NCBI GenBank assembly: GCA_023452965.1
Contig: JAEXUU010000517.1
Coordinates: 1 to 5,425 of the forward strand
Direction: 5' to 3'
DNA length: 5,425 nucleotides
Source of the DNA: Pseudomonadota bacterium
GTDB lineage: Bacteria > Pseudomonadota > Alphaproteobacteria > Rhizobiales > Beijerinckiaceae
Shown here: positions 1 to 5,072 of the stretch, piece by piece
How positions within the stretch are numbered: the first letter of the stretch is position 1
Layout: each line of letters starts with the position of its first letter
Program-made: the position numbers and the translations under genes
Notes under the pieces: model-generated
Told to the model about the DNA's origin: nothing
Database searches by the model: none
The model's input: the letters and a program-made list of their open reading frames with translations, nothing else

Positions 1-122
1 ACATGCGCCTGGGCGAGGGGACGGGCGCTGCGCTCGCTGCCGGCCTCGTCAAGGCCGCCGCCGGCGTCCATTCCGGCATGGCGACCTTCGCGCAGGCGCA
101 GGTCTCGCAGAAGGGCGAGTAA
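1..122 (+). CDS. cobT: Nicotinate-nucleotide--dimethylbenzimidazole phosphoribosyltransferase, C-terminal fragment
   Basis: Only the last 39 complete codons are in the window, read in the frame that begins at base 3 and ends in TAA at 120-122. The peptide carries MRLGEGTGAAL followed by an alanine-rich helix and MATFAQAQVS. The LGEGTGAAL segment and the MATF-x-(E/Q)A-x-V tail are the C-terminal signature of CobT. From family knowledge, this cytoplasmic enzyme transfers phosphoribose from nicotinate mononucleotide to dimethylbenzimidazole, giving alpha-ribazole phosphate for the cobalamin lower ligand. The rest of the gene lies upstream of base 1. It converges on the GST gene at 170-874, with a hairpin terminator between them. 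In older Pseudomonas denitrificans nomenclature the same protein is CobU. Confidence 0.88.
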   Translation, partial: MRLGEGTGAALAAGLVKAAAGVHSGMATFAQAQVSQKGE

Positions 123-130
123 CGCGAAAA

Positions 131-165
131 GAGCGTGCCGGGCGTCCGGCTCGGCACGTCTTTCA
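131..165. terminator. Bidirectional intrinsic terminator between cobT and GST
   Basis: Bases 134-143 pair with 149-158 (ten pairs, one of them G-T) around a 5-nt loop. On the plus strand the stem is followed by TCTTTC, a weak U-tract. On the minus strand it is followed by CTCTTTTC, the better tract. It sits in the 47-bp gap between the convergent stop codons of cobT (122) and the GST gene (170), so it can end transcripts from both sides. Confidence 0.7.
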
Positions 166-169
166 CGTC

Positions 170-874
170 TCAGGCGCCGTAGCGCGCGATCACCTCGGCC
201 AGCGGCACATGGCCCTTGAAGGCGCCGCTGCCGGAAGGCGTTTCGCCGTTTTCCAGCGCGGCGGCAAAGACCACCGCCGGATCGCCCTCGACCCGCTGGC
301 GCAGAGCCTGCAGTTTCGGCCAGCGCGAGAGATCGGCGACCTCGTGATATTCGAGCCAGCGCGCCACGCCGGCGAGCAGCCCGTCCGCTAGGCTGTGCTT
401 GTCGCCGACCAGCCAAGAGCCGTCGTCCAACATCTCTTCCAGCCTGTCATGGCGCTCGATCACCCGCTCGCGCCCGAAACGGCGCAGTGCCGCTTCGAAG
501 TCCGGGTCGGGCTCGGGCAATTCCAGCGCGACCCAGAGCGGCGTGAAGGCGCCGGTGAAGCCGGTGTTGAGGAAGCCCATCAGCTGGTGCATCCGGTCGG
601 CTTCTGGCGAAAGCGGATCGAAGCTGATCCGCCGCTCCGTGTCACGCGCCTCGAGATAGGCGGCGATCGCCATGGTCTCGGTCAGCGGCCGGCCCTGATC
701 GGTGATCAGCACCGGGGTTTCGACGCGTTGGTTGATCCGCTTGTAGGGCGGCTCGCGCATCTCGCCGAGCATGTCGACGCGGCAGAGTTTGTAGGGCTGG
801 CCAAGCCATTCCAGAGCCGCGACCAGGCCCATCGAGGTGCCGGCCGGGTAGCCATAAACGAGTATCGGTTCCAT
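170..874 (-). CDS. Glutathione S-transferase family protein
   Basis: The 234-residue product has the two-domain cytosolic GST layout. Residues 1-78 form a thioredoxin-like domain. It starts with the strand ILVYGYP, then a loop with Ser14 (AGTS), a possible glutathione-activating residue. The cis-proline segment VETPVLI (Pro54) follows, then LTETMAIAAYLEAR, where the glutathione gamma-glutamyl site usually reads ES but here reads ET (66-67). Residues 90-234 form the all-helical domain, with the folding signature WLVGDKHSLAD (Ser161/Asp164 N-cap box). Length is typical. ATG at 874-872 is used because the protein begins directly with the first beta strand; the Shine-Dalgarno is weak (GGAAAA further upstream). 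The gene is divergent from the HxlR regulator at 1086, which is its likely controller. The family conjugates or reduces electrophiles with glutathione; the substrate cannot be told, and the ET replacement leaves glutathione affinity uncertain. Confidence 0.88.
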   Translation of the reverse strand: MEPILVYGYPAGTSMGLVAALEWLGQPYKLCRVDMLGEMREPPYKRINQRVETPVLITDQGRPLTETMAIAAYLEARDTERRISFDPLSPEADRMHQLMGFLNTGFTGAFTPLWVALELPEPDPDFEAALRRFGRERVIERHDRLEEMLDDGSWLVGDKHSLADGLLAGVARWLEYHEVADLSRWPKLQALRQRVEGDPAVVFAAALENGETPSGSGAFKGHVPLAEVIARYGA

Positions 875-940
875 CTTGCGTTTTCCATGAAGGTCGGGAA
901 ACGCTGCGCAGCGGGCTGGAACCTAGTCAGCCGTCGCCCC

Positions 941-966
941 ATGTAAATTACGCACATTTCTGTAAC
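941..966. promoter_or_regulatory. AT-rich island with symmetric elements, candidate HxlR operator
   Basis: This is the clearest AT-rich stretch in the GST-HxlR intergenic region. It contains GTAA-A-TTAC (943-951, a perfect half-site pair), ATGT...ACAT (941-944 with 953-956), and the pentamer TGTAA repeated at 942 and 961, a 19-bp period that puts both copies on about the same helical face. HxlR proteins are dimeric winged-helix regulators that bind short symmetric sites near divergent promoters, so an operator here is reasonable. I could not place a convincing -35/-10 pair on either strand. The assignment is inference from position and symmetry. Confidence 0.35.
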
Positions 967-970
967 CACA

Positions 971-1016
971 GCATCGGACCGAAAAGTGGGGTGCACTTTT
1001 CGGACAACTCGGATGC
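971..1016. repeat. Palindromic intergenic repeat with CCGAAAAGTG / CACTTTTCGG core
   Basis: A perfect 10-bp inverted repeat (979-988 with 994-1003) surrounds a 5-nt loop, and an outer 5-bp pair GCATC (971-975) / GATGC (1012-1016) closes the element. From memory, palindromes with this same core and GCATC ends recur in intergenic regions of Hyphomicrobiales such as rhizobia and Bosea-like bacteria, so this is probably a dispersed repeat rather than a gene-specific site. It lies between the candidate operator and the HxlR start. As RNA it would form a stable hairpin in any transcript crossing it. It has no U-tract and is not a typical terminator. Confidence 0.75.
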
Positions 1017-1085
1017 GACAACGAAGAGACAGATCGCCATGACCCCGTCCGAACGGACGCGCGGCGATCTAACCGGGAACGGATC

Positions 1086-1433
1086 ATGAAGGACGTCGTG
1101 TCCGACTGCGCGATCGAAAGCGTCATGCGGGTGCTGAGCGGCCGCTGGCCGACCTTGCTGCTCTACTATCTGAAGGACGGCACCAAGCGCTTCAGCGAGC
1201 TCCGGCGCGACAACCCGACGGTTTCGCATCGCATGCTGGCGCTGGAGCTGCGCAAGCTGGAGGCGGCCGGCATCGTCCGCCGCATCGATCATGAAGGCTA
1301 TCCGCGCCGGGTCGACTACCAGCTGACGCCGGCAGGGCTTCGCCTCGTGCCGTTGATCGATGCGCTCGGCGACTGGTGGGAGGAGGTCGAGCAGGGCGGC
1401 CGCGGCGCCGAGATACTGCCCAGGGTCGCCTGA
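1086..1433 (+). CDS. HxlR-family winged-helix transcriptional regulator
   Basis: The 115-residue product is close to the usual HxlR length. It opens with the family motif C-x-(I/V)-E (Cys8-Ala-Ile-Glu11), then VLSGRWPTLLLYYLKDGTKRFSELRR, the first helices of the DNA-binding domain. The recognition segment is VSHRMLALELRKLEAAGIV (46-64). The wing RRIDHEGYPRRVDYQLTPAG (65-84) contains the family's P-x-R-V-(D/E)-Y-x-L-T-x-x-G signature. A C-terminal dimerisation helix (LVPLIDALGDWW) follows. The ATG at 1086 is preceded by GGGAACGGA, a usable ribosome-binding site, and no in-frame upstream start is better. Family members often sense electrophiles or oxidants through the N-terminal cysteine, here Cys8. 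Divergence from the GST gene fits a local detoxification switch; the signal is unknown and the link is inferred. Confidence 0.9.
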   Translation: MKDVVSDCAIESVMRVLSGRWPTLLLYYLKDGTKRFSELRRDNPTVSHRMLALELRKLEAAGIVRRIDHEGYPRRVDYQLTPAGLRLVPLIDALGDWWEEVEQGGRGAEILPRVA

Positions 1434-1434
1434 G

Positions 1435-1455
1435 GCGTCCGCTCCGCCCGGACGC
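1435..1455. terminator. Hairpin between convergent HxlR and kinase genes
   Basis: GCGTCCG (1435-1441) pairs perfectly with CGGACGC (1449-1455) over a 7-nt loop. It fills the gap between the HxlR stop (1431-1433) and the kinase stop (1457-1455), and its last base is also the last base of the kinase stop codon. Neither side has a U-tract, so it may act as a weak terminator or a 3'-end stabiliser rather than a classical intrinsic terminator. Confidence 0.45.
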
Positions 1456-3029
1456 TATGCGGCCGAGCGCTCGCCCGGCTCCGGCAGCGCGGGCAGCGTA
1501 TCCATCACGCGTTCTGCCGGCAGCGTGATCGTTACTTCCGTGCCGGCGCGCGGCTTCGATTTCAGGGTGAAGCCGCCATTGTGCAGGTCGATCAGCCCCT
1601 TGACGATCGGCAGGCCGAGCCCCGAGCCCTGTTCGGCCGTCTTGATCGCGAGCGAACCGCGCCCGAAGCTCAGCAGAACGACCGGAATCTCGTCCTCGGG
1701 AATCCCGGGGCCGGTATCGGTCACCGTCACATACTGCCCGCCGGTCGCGGTCCAGCCGACCTTCACCGAGATATCACCACCCTGCGGTGTGAACTTGATG
1801 GCATTGGAGAGGATGTTGAGCACGACCTGACGGATCGCGCGCTCATCCGCCCAGATCTTCGGCAGTTCGGGTTCCACCGCCTCGCGGATGCTCTGGCTCT
1901 TGGCCTTGGCGCGCAGGTTCAGCATGTGAACGCAGTCGTCGACGATCCCAGCGAGGCTGAGCGCTTCCTCGTTGAGCTCGTATTTGCCGGCCTCGATCCG
2001 CGACAGGTCGAGGATCTCGTTGATCAGGTTGAGCAGATGCTGGCCTGAGCCATGGATGTCGCCGGAATATTCCTTGTACGCGCCGTTGGCGTGCTCGCCG
2101 AAGACCTCGTTCTTCATCACCTCCGAGAAACCGAGGATCGCGTTGAGCGGGGTTCGCAGCTCATGGCTCATCGTCGCCAGGAAGCGGGATTTGGCGAGAT
2201 TGGCTTCCTCGGCCTTGCGCCGCGCCTCGTCTGAGTTGGCTTTCGCCGTGCCGAGCTCGGCGATCAGCGCGTCCTTCTCCGCCCTGAACTCGATGGTCGC
2301 GACCGAGGTCGAGTAGAGCCGGTTGGAGAGAAAGATGAAGAAGAGCTGGGCGCAGGCCGCCATCATCAGCATGGTCACGCTGTCGATGTCGGAACGGCCG
2401 GAGAAGAACAGCACCAGCGCGCCGGTGATGGGCACGAGCCCCGCATAGACCGCCATCGGCATGGTCGCGCAGAGCATCACGGTGATCGCGCTGACGATCA
2501 GCAGCGTCGTCGTCAGGAAGAAGCGCGCGCCCGGTGCCTCGACCCCGATGAACAGGATCGGCAGAAGTGCCCAGGAGATGCCGTGCAGCATCTCCGCGAG
2601 CGGCATCGTCTTGCGCCAGAAACTGATCCGCGCCTCCGCCGATGGCTCGGCCAGGAAGCGCCGGCACAGCACGAACATCAGGACGCATGAGATTGCCACG
2701 AAGGCGAACCAGCCCGAAACCTTGTAGAGCGGCACCCAGGCGCCGGCCGCTGCGCCGACGAGCAATGCGAGCACGAGCGTGCCCGCCGTCCCGTTCAGAC
2801 GGTACTGCGCGAACAGCCGGACCAGTTCGTAATCGAAGGCACGGTCGAGGCCGGTCGTCGAGGTCAGCCGCTCGCGGGCCGATCGCACCTCGCGGCTGAT
2901 CAGCTTTCGGCGCGCCAGCGCCGACGGGTCGGGTCCGCGACCACGTTGGACCTGTTCGGCGGTGAGTTCCGGCATACCCGAGAAAAGCGGCTCCTGCCCG
3001 GTCGCGCACCTTGCGCTCCGGCTCGCCAT
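1455..3029 (-). CDS. Membrane-bound sensor histidine kinase, PleC/DivJ/PdhS-like catalytic core
   Basis: With the ATG at 3029-3027 the product has 524 residues. Residues 1-80 are polar and cytosolic. About six hydrophobic helices follow (near 81-100, 106-124, 146-165, 168-188, 190-210, 217-237) with very short loops, so there is no sizeable periplasmic sensor domain. A charged coiled-coil linker (248-280) leads to the HisKA H-box FLATMSHELRTPLNAILGFSE (phospho-acceptor His289). The HATPase_c domain has the N-box with Asn405/Asn409, G1 DTGPGIP (Asp438) and G2 GSGLGLPIVKGL (468-478). The dimerisation region (ILGFSEVMKNEVFGE, then DIHGSGQHLLNLINEILDLSRIEAGK) resembles the alphaproteobacterial PleC/DivJ/PdhS group. 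All catalytic motifs are intact. No receiver domain or response-regulator gene is adjacent, so it is an orphan here. An in-frame ATG at 2975 (residue 19) is an alternative start; neither has a well-spaced Shine-Dalgarno. The signal is unknown. Confidence 0.9.
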   Translation of the reverse strand: MASRSARCATGQEPLFSGMPELTAEQVQRGRGPDPSALARRKLISREVRSARERLTSTTGLDRAFDYELVRLFAQYRLNGTAGTLVLALLVGAAAGAWVPLYKVSGWFAFVAISCVLMFVLCRRFLAEPSAEARISFWRKTMPLAEMLHGISWALLPILFIGVEAPGARFFLTTTLLIVSAITVMLCATMPMAVYAGLVPITGALVLFFSGRSDIDSVTMLMMAACAQLFFIFLSNRLYSTSVATIEFRAEKDALIAELGTAKANSDEARRKAEEANLAKSRFLATMSHELRTPLNAILGFSEVMKNEVFGEHANGAYKEYSGDIHGSGQHLLNLINEILDLSRIEAGKYELNEEALSLAGIVDDCVHMLNLRAKAKSQSIREAVEPELPKIWADERAIRQVVLNILSNAIKFTPQGGDISVKVGWTATGGQYVTVTDTGPGIPEDEIPVVLLSFGRGSLAIKTAEQGSGLGLPIVKGLIDLHNGGFTLKSKPRAGTEVTITLPAERVMDTLPALPEPGERSAA

Positions 3030-3059
3030 GATGAGCAGGAAATCGTTAAGCTTGTGCTG

Positions 3060-3611
3060 ATGGCTCGGTTCGGATTCAGGACGAATGGTTACGGCCCGTT
3101 TGGCTGGCGGCGTGTCGGCCGCGCGGTCGACCTTGTCGTGGCGCTTGGTTTCATTGGGCTTTTGGCGGTCGCGGGCGCGGTCCTGCAGTATCGGCTGGGC
3201 CCCGCGAGGAACCTCGCCGGCGCTGCCGAGGCGATCGATGGCGATTCGATCAGGCTCGCTGGCGAGGAGCTGCGGCTGGAGGGGATCGACGCGCCCGAAT
3301 ACCGTCAGACCTGCCGCGACAAGGGCGGACGCGATGTCGCCTGCGGCCGCCAGGCCCGTCGTGCCCTCGCCGGCATGCTGGCGCTCGGCAATGTCAGCTG
3401 CACGATCTCGCGGCCGGATCGCTATGGCCGGGGCCTCGCGCGCTGTCGCCAGGGCGAGGCGGATATCAACGCCGCCATGGTCCGCAATGGCCAGGCATTG
3501 GCCTATGGCGACTATCGGGCCGAGGAGGAGGAGGCGAAGGCAGCGGGACGCGGCCTCTGGGCGCTGAACTTCCAGCGACCCTCCGAATGGCGGCAAAGCC
3601 ACCCTCGCTAG
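3060..3611 (+). CDS. Membrane-anchored thermonuclease (SNase-fold) family protein, ExoI-like
   Basis: The 183-residue product has a short basic N-terminus (residues 1-21, several Arg), a hydrophobic helix (about 22-42) that is a signal anchor or uncleaved signal, and then an SNase domain (about 55-178). The staphylococcal nuclease active-site set is present: DGDSI (Asp62), LRLEGIDAPEY (Arg72, Asp77, Glu80) and DRYGRGLA (Arg124), matching SNase Asp21, Arg35, Asp40, Glu43 and Arg87. The C-terminal AAGRGLW and PSEWR motifs also fit. Four cysteines (85, 95, 114, 129) could form disulfides if the domain is outside the cytoplasm. It probably cleaves nucleic acid in or at the periplasm; rhizobial ExoI is a relative annotated with exopolysaccharide synthesis, so a non-nuclease role is possible. 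The ATG at 3060 is preferred because it leaves a proper anchor; an in-frame GTG at 3054 is possible, and both lack a well-placed Shine-Dalgarno. It is divergent from the kinase gene, 30 bp away. Confidence 0.82.
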   Translation: MARFGFRTNGYGPFGWRRVGRAVDLVVALGFIGLLAVAGAVLQYRLGPARNLAGAAEAIDGDSIRLAGEELRLEGIDAPEYRQTCRDKGGRDVACGRQARRALAGMLALGNVSCTISRPDRYGRGLARCRQGEADINAAMVRNGQALAYGDYRAEEEEAKAAGRGLWALNFQRPSEWRQSHPR

Positions 3612-3630
3612 GCAGGAGTGAAGAACGAAA

Positions 3631-3648
3631 AGCCGGCTGATGCCGGCG
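3631..3648 (-). terminator. Terminator-like hairpin reading leftward
   Basis: GCCGGC (3632-3637) and GCCGGC (3642-3647) form a 6-bp GC-only stem with a TGAT tetraloop, 20 bases after the nuclease stop codon. The T-rich tract (CTTTTCGTTCTT) follows the stem only on the minus strand, so as an intrinsic terminator it would stop leftward transcription, although no minus-strand gene lies just to its right. On the plus strand it could still protect the 3' end of the nuclease mRNA. Confidence 0.4.
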
Positions 3649-3759
3649 GTTGGCTCGAGGTTCGGGCTGGCAGCCGACTCTGGAGGCGTGCGAGGGCATG
3701 CGACAGGTGCATGACGGCGGGCTGTCGCGGGGAATTTCGTCGCTGTCGCCTCCGCTCTA

Positions 3760-3798
3760 AAGGAAATCCTTCCCTCCCTGGAGGTCAGCCGGAGCAGG
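3760..3798 (+). promoter_or_regulatory. Leader of the AEC transporter with two small inverted repeats and the RBS
   Basis: The translation start at 3802 is served by GGAG at 3791-3794, seven bases upstream. A second GGAGG (3780-3784) lies too far away for normal initiation and is mirrored by CCTCC (3773-3777), so it could fold on itself. Just upstream, AAGGA-AA-TCCTT (3760-3771) is another perfect short palindrome. The GGAG assignment is firm; any regulatory role of the palindromes is speculative. Confidence 0.4.
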
Positions 3799-3801
3799 CA
3801 G

Positions 3802-4725
3802 ATGATCGGCGCCATCCTTCTCGCGCTCGCGCCGATCGCCCTCTTGATCGCGCTCGGCCATCTCATGCATCGCCGGCGTTTCCTGCCGGACAGCTTCTGG
3901 CCACAGGCCGAGCGCCTCTGCTACTACGTGCTGCTGCCGGCGTTGTTCATCCACGCGCTCGCAATGGCGGATCTGCGCGGCGTTCCCGTCGCCAGCCTCG
4001 CAGCGACGCTGATGGTGCCGATCATCGTGGTCTCCGGGCTGCTGGTGCTGGCCAAGCGCTGGCTCGGCTATAGCGACGCTGCCTTCACCTCGGTCTTCCA
4101 GGGCGGCATCCGCTTCAACAACTATGTCGGGCTCAGCGCCGCGGTAAGCCTGCTCGGCGCGCCCGCCTTGTCGATGGCCGCCGTCGCCAATGCCGCGATC
4201 GTGCCGACCGTCAATCTGCTCTGCGTGCTGGTCTTCGCGCGCTGGGGCGTCGCCCAGCCGACCCTGCGCGGCGTATTGCGTGGCCTCGCGCTCAACCCGT
4301 TGCTGATGTCCTGCCTGATCGGCATCCTGCTGCAGGCCAGCGGCCTCGGCCTGCCGCCCGGTATCGACGGCTTCATGAAGGCGCTCGGCCAGGCTTCGCT
4401 GCCGCTCGGCCTGCTCTGCGTCGGGGCTGCGCTGGACTGGGGCGCGCTCGGTCGCGGCCTGCGCCCCGCGCTTGCCGCCTCCTTCGCCAAGTTCGTGCTG
4501 ATGCCGCTCGTGACCTTCCTCATGCTCAAGGCCGTCGGGCTCGGCGGCCAGGCGGCCTTCATTGCCATCCTCTTTCACGCGCTGCCGACGGCTTCGTCCT
4601 CCTATGTCATGGCACGCCAGCTCGGGGGCGACGCCCCGCTCATGGCCGGCATCTGTGCCTTGCAGACGGTGCTGGCGGCCCTGACTGTGCCGATCGCGCT
4701 CCTGCTGCTCGCGCCAGCTCTCTAG
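3802..4725 (+). CDS. AEC family transporter (auxin efflux carrier / malonate-type permease)
   Basis: The 307-residue product is almost entirely hydrophobic, with about ten membrane helices in two five-helix halves, the normal size and layout of bacterial AEC permeases. Recognisable family segments are the helix-2 stretch YYVLLPALFIHAL (41-53), the conserved motif FQGGIRFNNYVGLSAA (99-114), the second-half opening LALNPLLMSCLIGILL (162-177), LPLGLLCVGAAL (200-211) and the last repeat PTASSSYVMARQLGGDAPLMAG (262-283). AEC members sit in the inner membrane and are linked to efflux or uptake of small organic anions such as malonate, malate or auxin-like compounds; the substrate here is not predictable. 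The ATG at 3802 has a GGAG seven bases upstream. It follows the nuclease gene by 190 bp on the same strand, too far to assume co-transcription, and no malonate-metabolism gene is nearby. Confidence 0.9.
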   Translation: MIGAILLALAPIALLIALGHLMHRRRFLPDSFWPQAERLCYYVLLPALFIHALAMADLRGVPVASLAATLMVPIIVVSGLLVLAKRWLGYSDAAFTSVFQGGIRFNNYVGLSAAVSLLGAPALSMAAVANAAIVPTVNLLCVLVFARWGVAQPTLRGVLRGLALNPLLMSCLIGILLQASGLGLPPGIDGFMKALGQASLPLGLLCVGAALDWGALGRGLRPALAASFAKFVLMPLVTFLMLKAVGLGGQAAFIAILFHALPTASSSYVMARQLGGDAPLMAGICALQTVLAALTVPIALLLLAPAL

Positions 4726-4731
4726 GGACGG

Positions 4732-4881
4732 CTATCGCGGCTCGCGCGGGTCGTCGAGGCTGGGGCCTTCGATCCGCGCCGCGCCCGCACGTCTGGAGCG
4801 CGACCAGAAGCTCGCCAGCACCAGGCCGACGGGGATCGCGAGGATCACGATCCAGACGACGAAACTCCAGCTCCGTTCCAT
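4732..4881 (-). CDS. Small single-pass membrane protein, function unknown
   Basis: A 49-residue reading frame runs from ATG at 4881-4879 to TAG at 4734-4732. It is supported by a strong Shine-Dalgarno, AAAGGAG (complement of 4889-4895), seven bases before the ATG. The peptide begins MERSW, has a clean hydrophobic helix FVVWIVILAIPVGLVLASFW (residues 7-26), then the basic stop-transfer SRSRR, and ends in a polar tail rich in Asp, Glu, Pro and Arg. The positive-inside rule puts the tail in the cytoplasm. Its stop is six bases from that of the convergent AEC gene. I do not recognise the family. It could be a small regulator or accessory subunit of a membrane complex, but nothing in the sequence says which. 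A longer overlapping minus-strand frame (4640-4906) is Arg/Pro-rich and lacks this quality. Confidence 0.72.
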   Translation of the reverse strand: MERSWSFVVWIVILAIPVGLVLASFWSRSRRAGAARIEGPSLDDPREPR

Positions 4882-4995
4882 GCGGGCGCTCCTTTCGTCC
4901 TTTCAACCGGATCTGCAGCCTGTGGTTCCGCGACGCCGCGTCCTGTCGGCTCCGATTGCCAAGGCCATGCTCGCGCCCTCTTGTCGGGCTTTGTC

Positions 4996-5024
4996 TTGAC
5001 AGGGCCGATTTGCCGCCATGAATG
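4996..5024 (+). promoter_or_regulatory. Candidate sigma-70 promoter for the second GST gene
   Basis: CTTGACA at 4995-5001 is an exact -35 element, matching the CTTGAC preference of alphaproteobacterial housekeeping sigma factors. A weak -10 candidate, ATGAAT or TGAATG, lies 16-17 bases downstream (from 5018-5019), giving a 5' leader of roughly 40 bases before the ATG at 5073. The -35 is also the right half of TGTC-TT-GACA (4992-5001), a small palindrome that could be a regulator site. The -10 match is poor, so the promoter call is moderate. Confidence 0.4.
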
Positions 5025-5072
5025 CGGCTGTCAGGACTGCGGCTGAGACGAGAGCGGGGCGTGAGGGTGGCA

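Noticed and set aside
395..946. 183-residue plus-strand frame antisense to the first GST
   Set aside because: No recognisable motifs; the opposite strand holds a complete GST with cis-Pro and N-cap signatures.
170..1433. GST plus HxlR as a new detoxification system
   Set aside because: HxlR regulators next to redox or detoxification enzymes are a common, known arrangement; only the operator details may be new.
2161..3009. 282-residue minus-strand frame in a second register over the kinase membrane domain
   Set aside because: Arg/Ala/Gly/Asp-rich out-of-register reading of the kinase gene; the kinase register shows proper helices and catalytic boxes.
2946..3059. N-terminal extension of the nuclease gene to an ATG at 2946
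   Set aside because: It would overlap the kinase coding region, and the 38 extra residues are polar and precede an otherwise normal basic-plus-hydrophobic signal anchor.
3030..3866. Upstream extension of the kinase frame to an 803-residue protein
   Set aside because: The extra 279 residues lie antisense to the SNase gene, have no domain features and are the Ala/Arg/Pro mixture expected of a shadow frame; the SNase motifs on the other strand are unmistakable.
3618..4073. Plus-strand 151-residue frame starting soon after the nuclease stop
   Set aside because: More than half overlaps the AEC gene in another frame; Arg/Ala/Gly-rich with no domain and no good ribosome-binding site.
3757..4578. 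273-residue minus-strand frame opposite the AEC transporter
   Set aside because: Very rich in Glu, His, Gln and Arg, the typical antisense image of a hydrophobic membrane-protein gene in GC-rich DNA.
4640..4906. 88-residue minus-strand frame overlapping the AEC 3' end
   Set aside because: Arg/Pro-rich shadow; the adjacent frame with the 49-residue membrane protein has the Shine-Dalgarno and a real hydrophobic helix.
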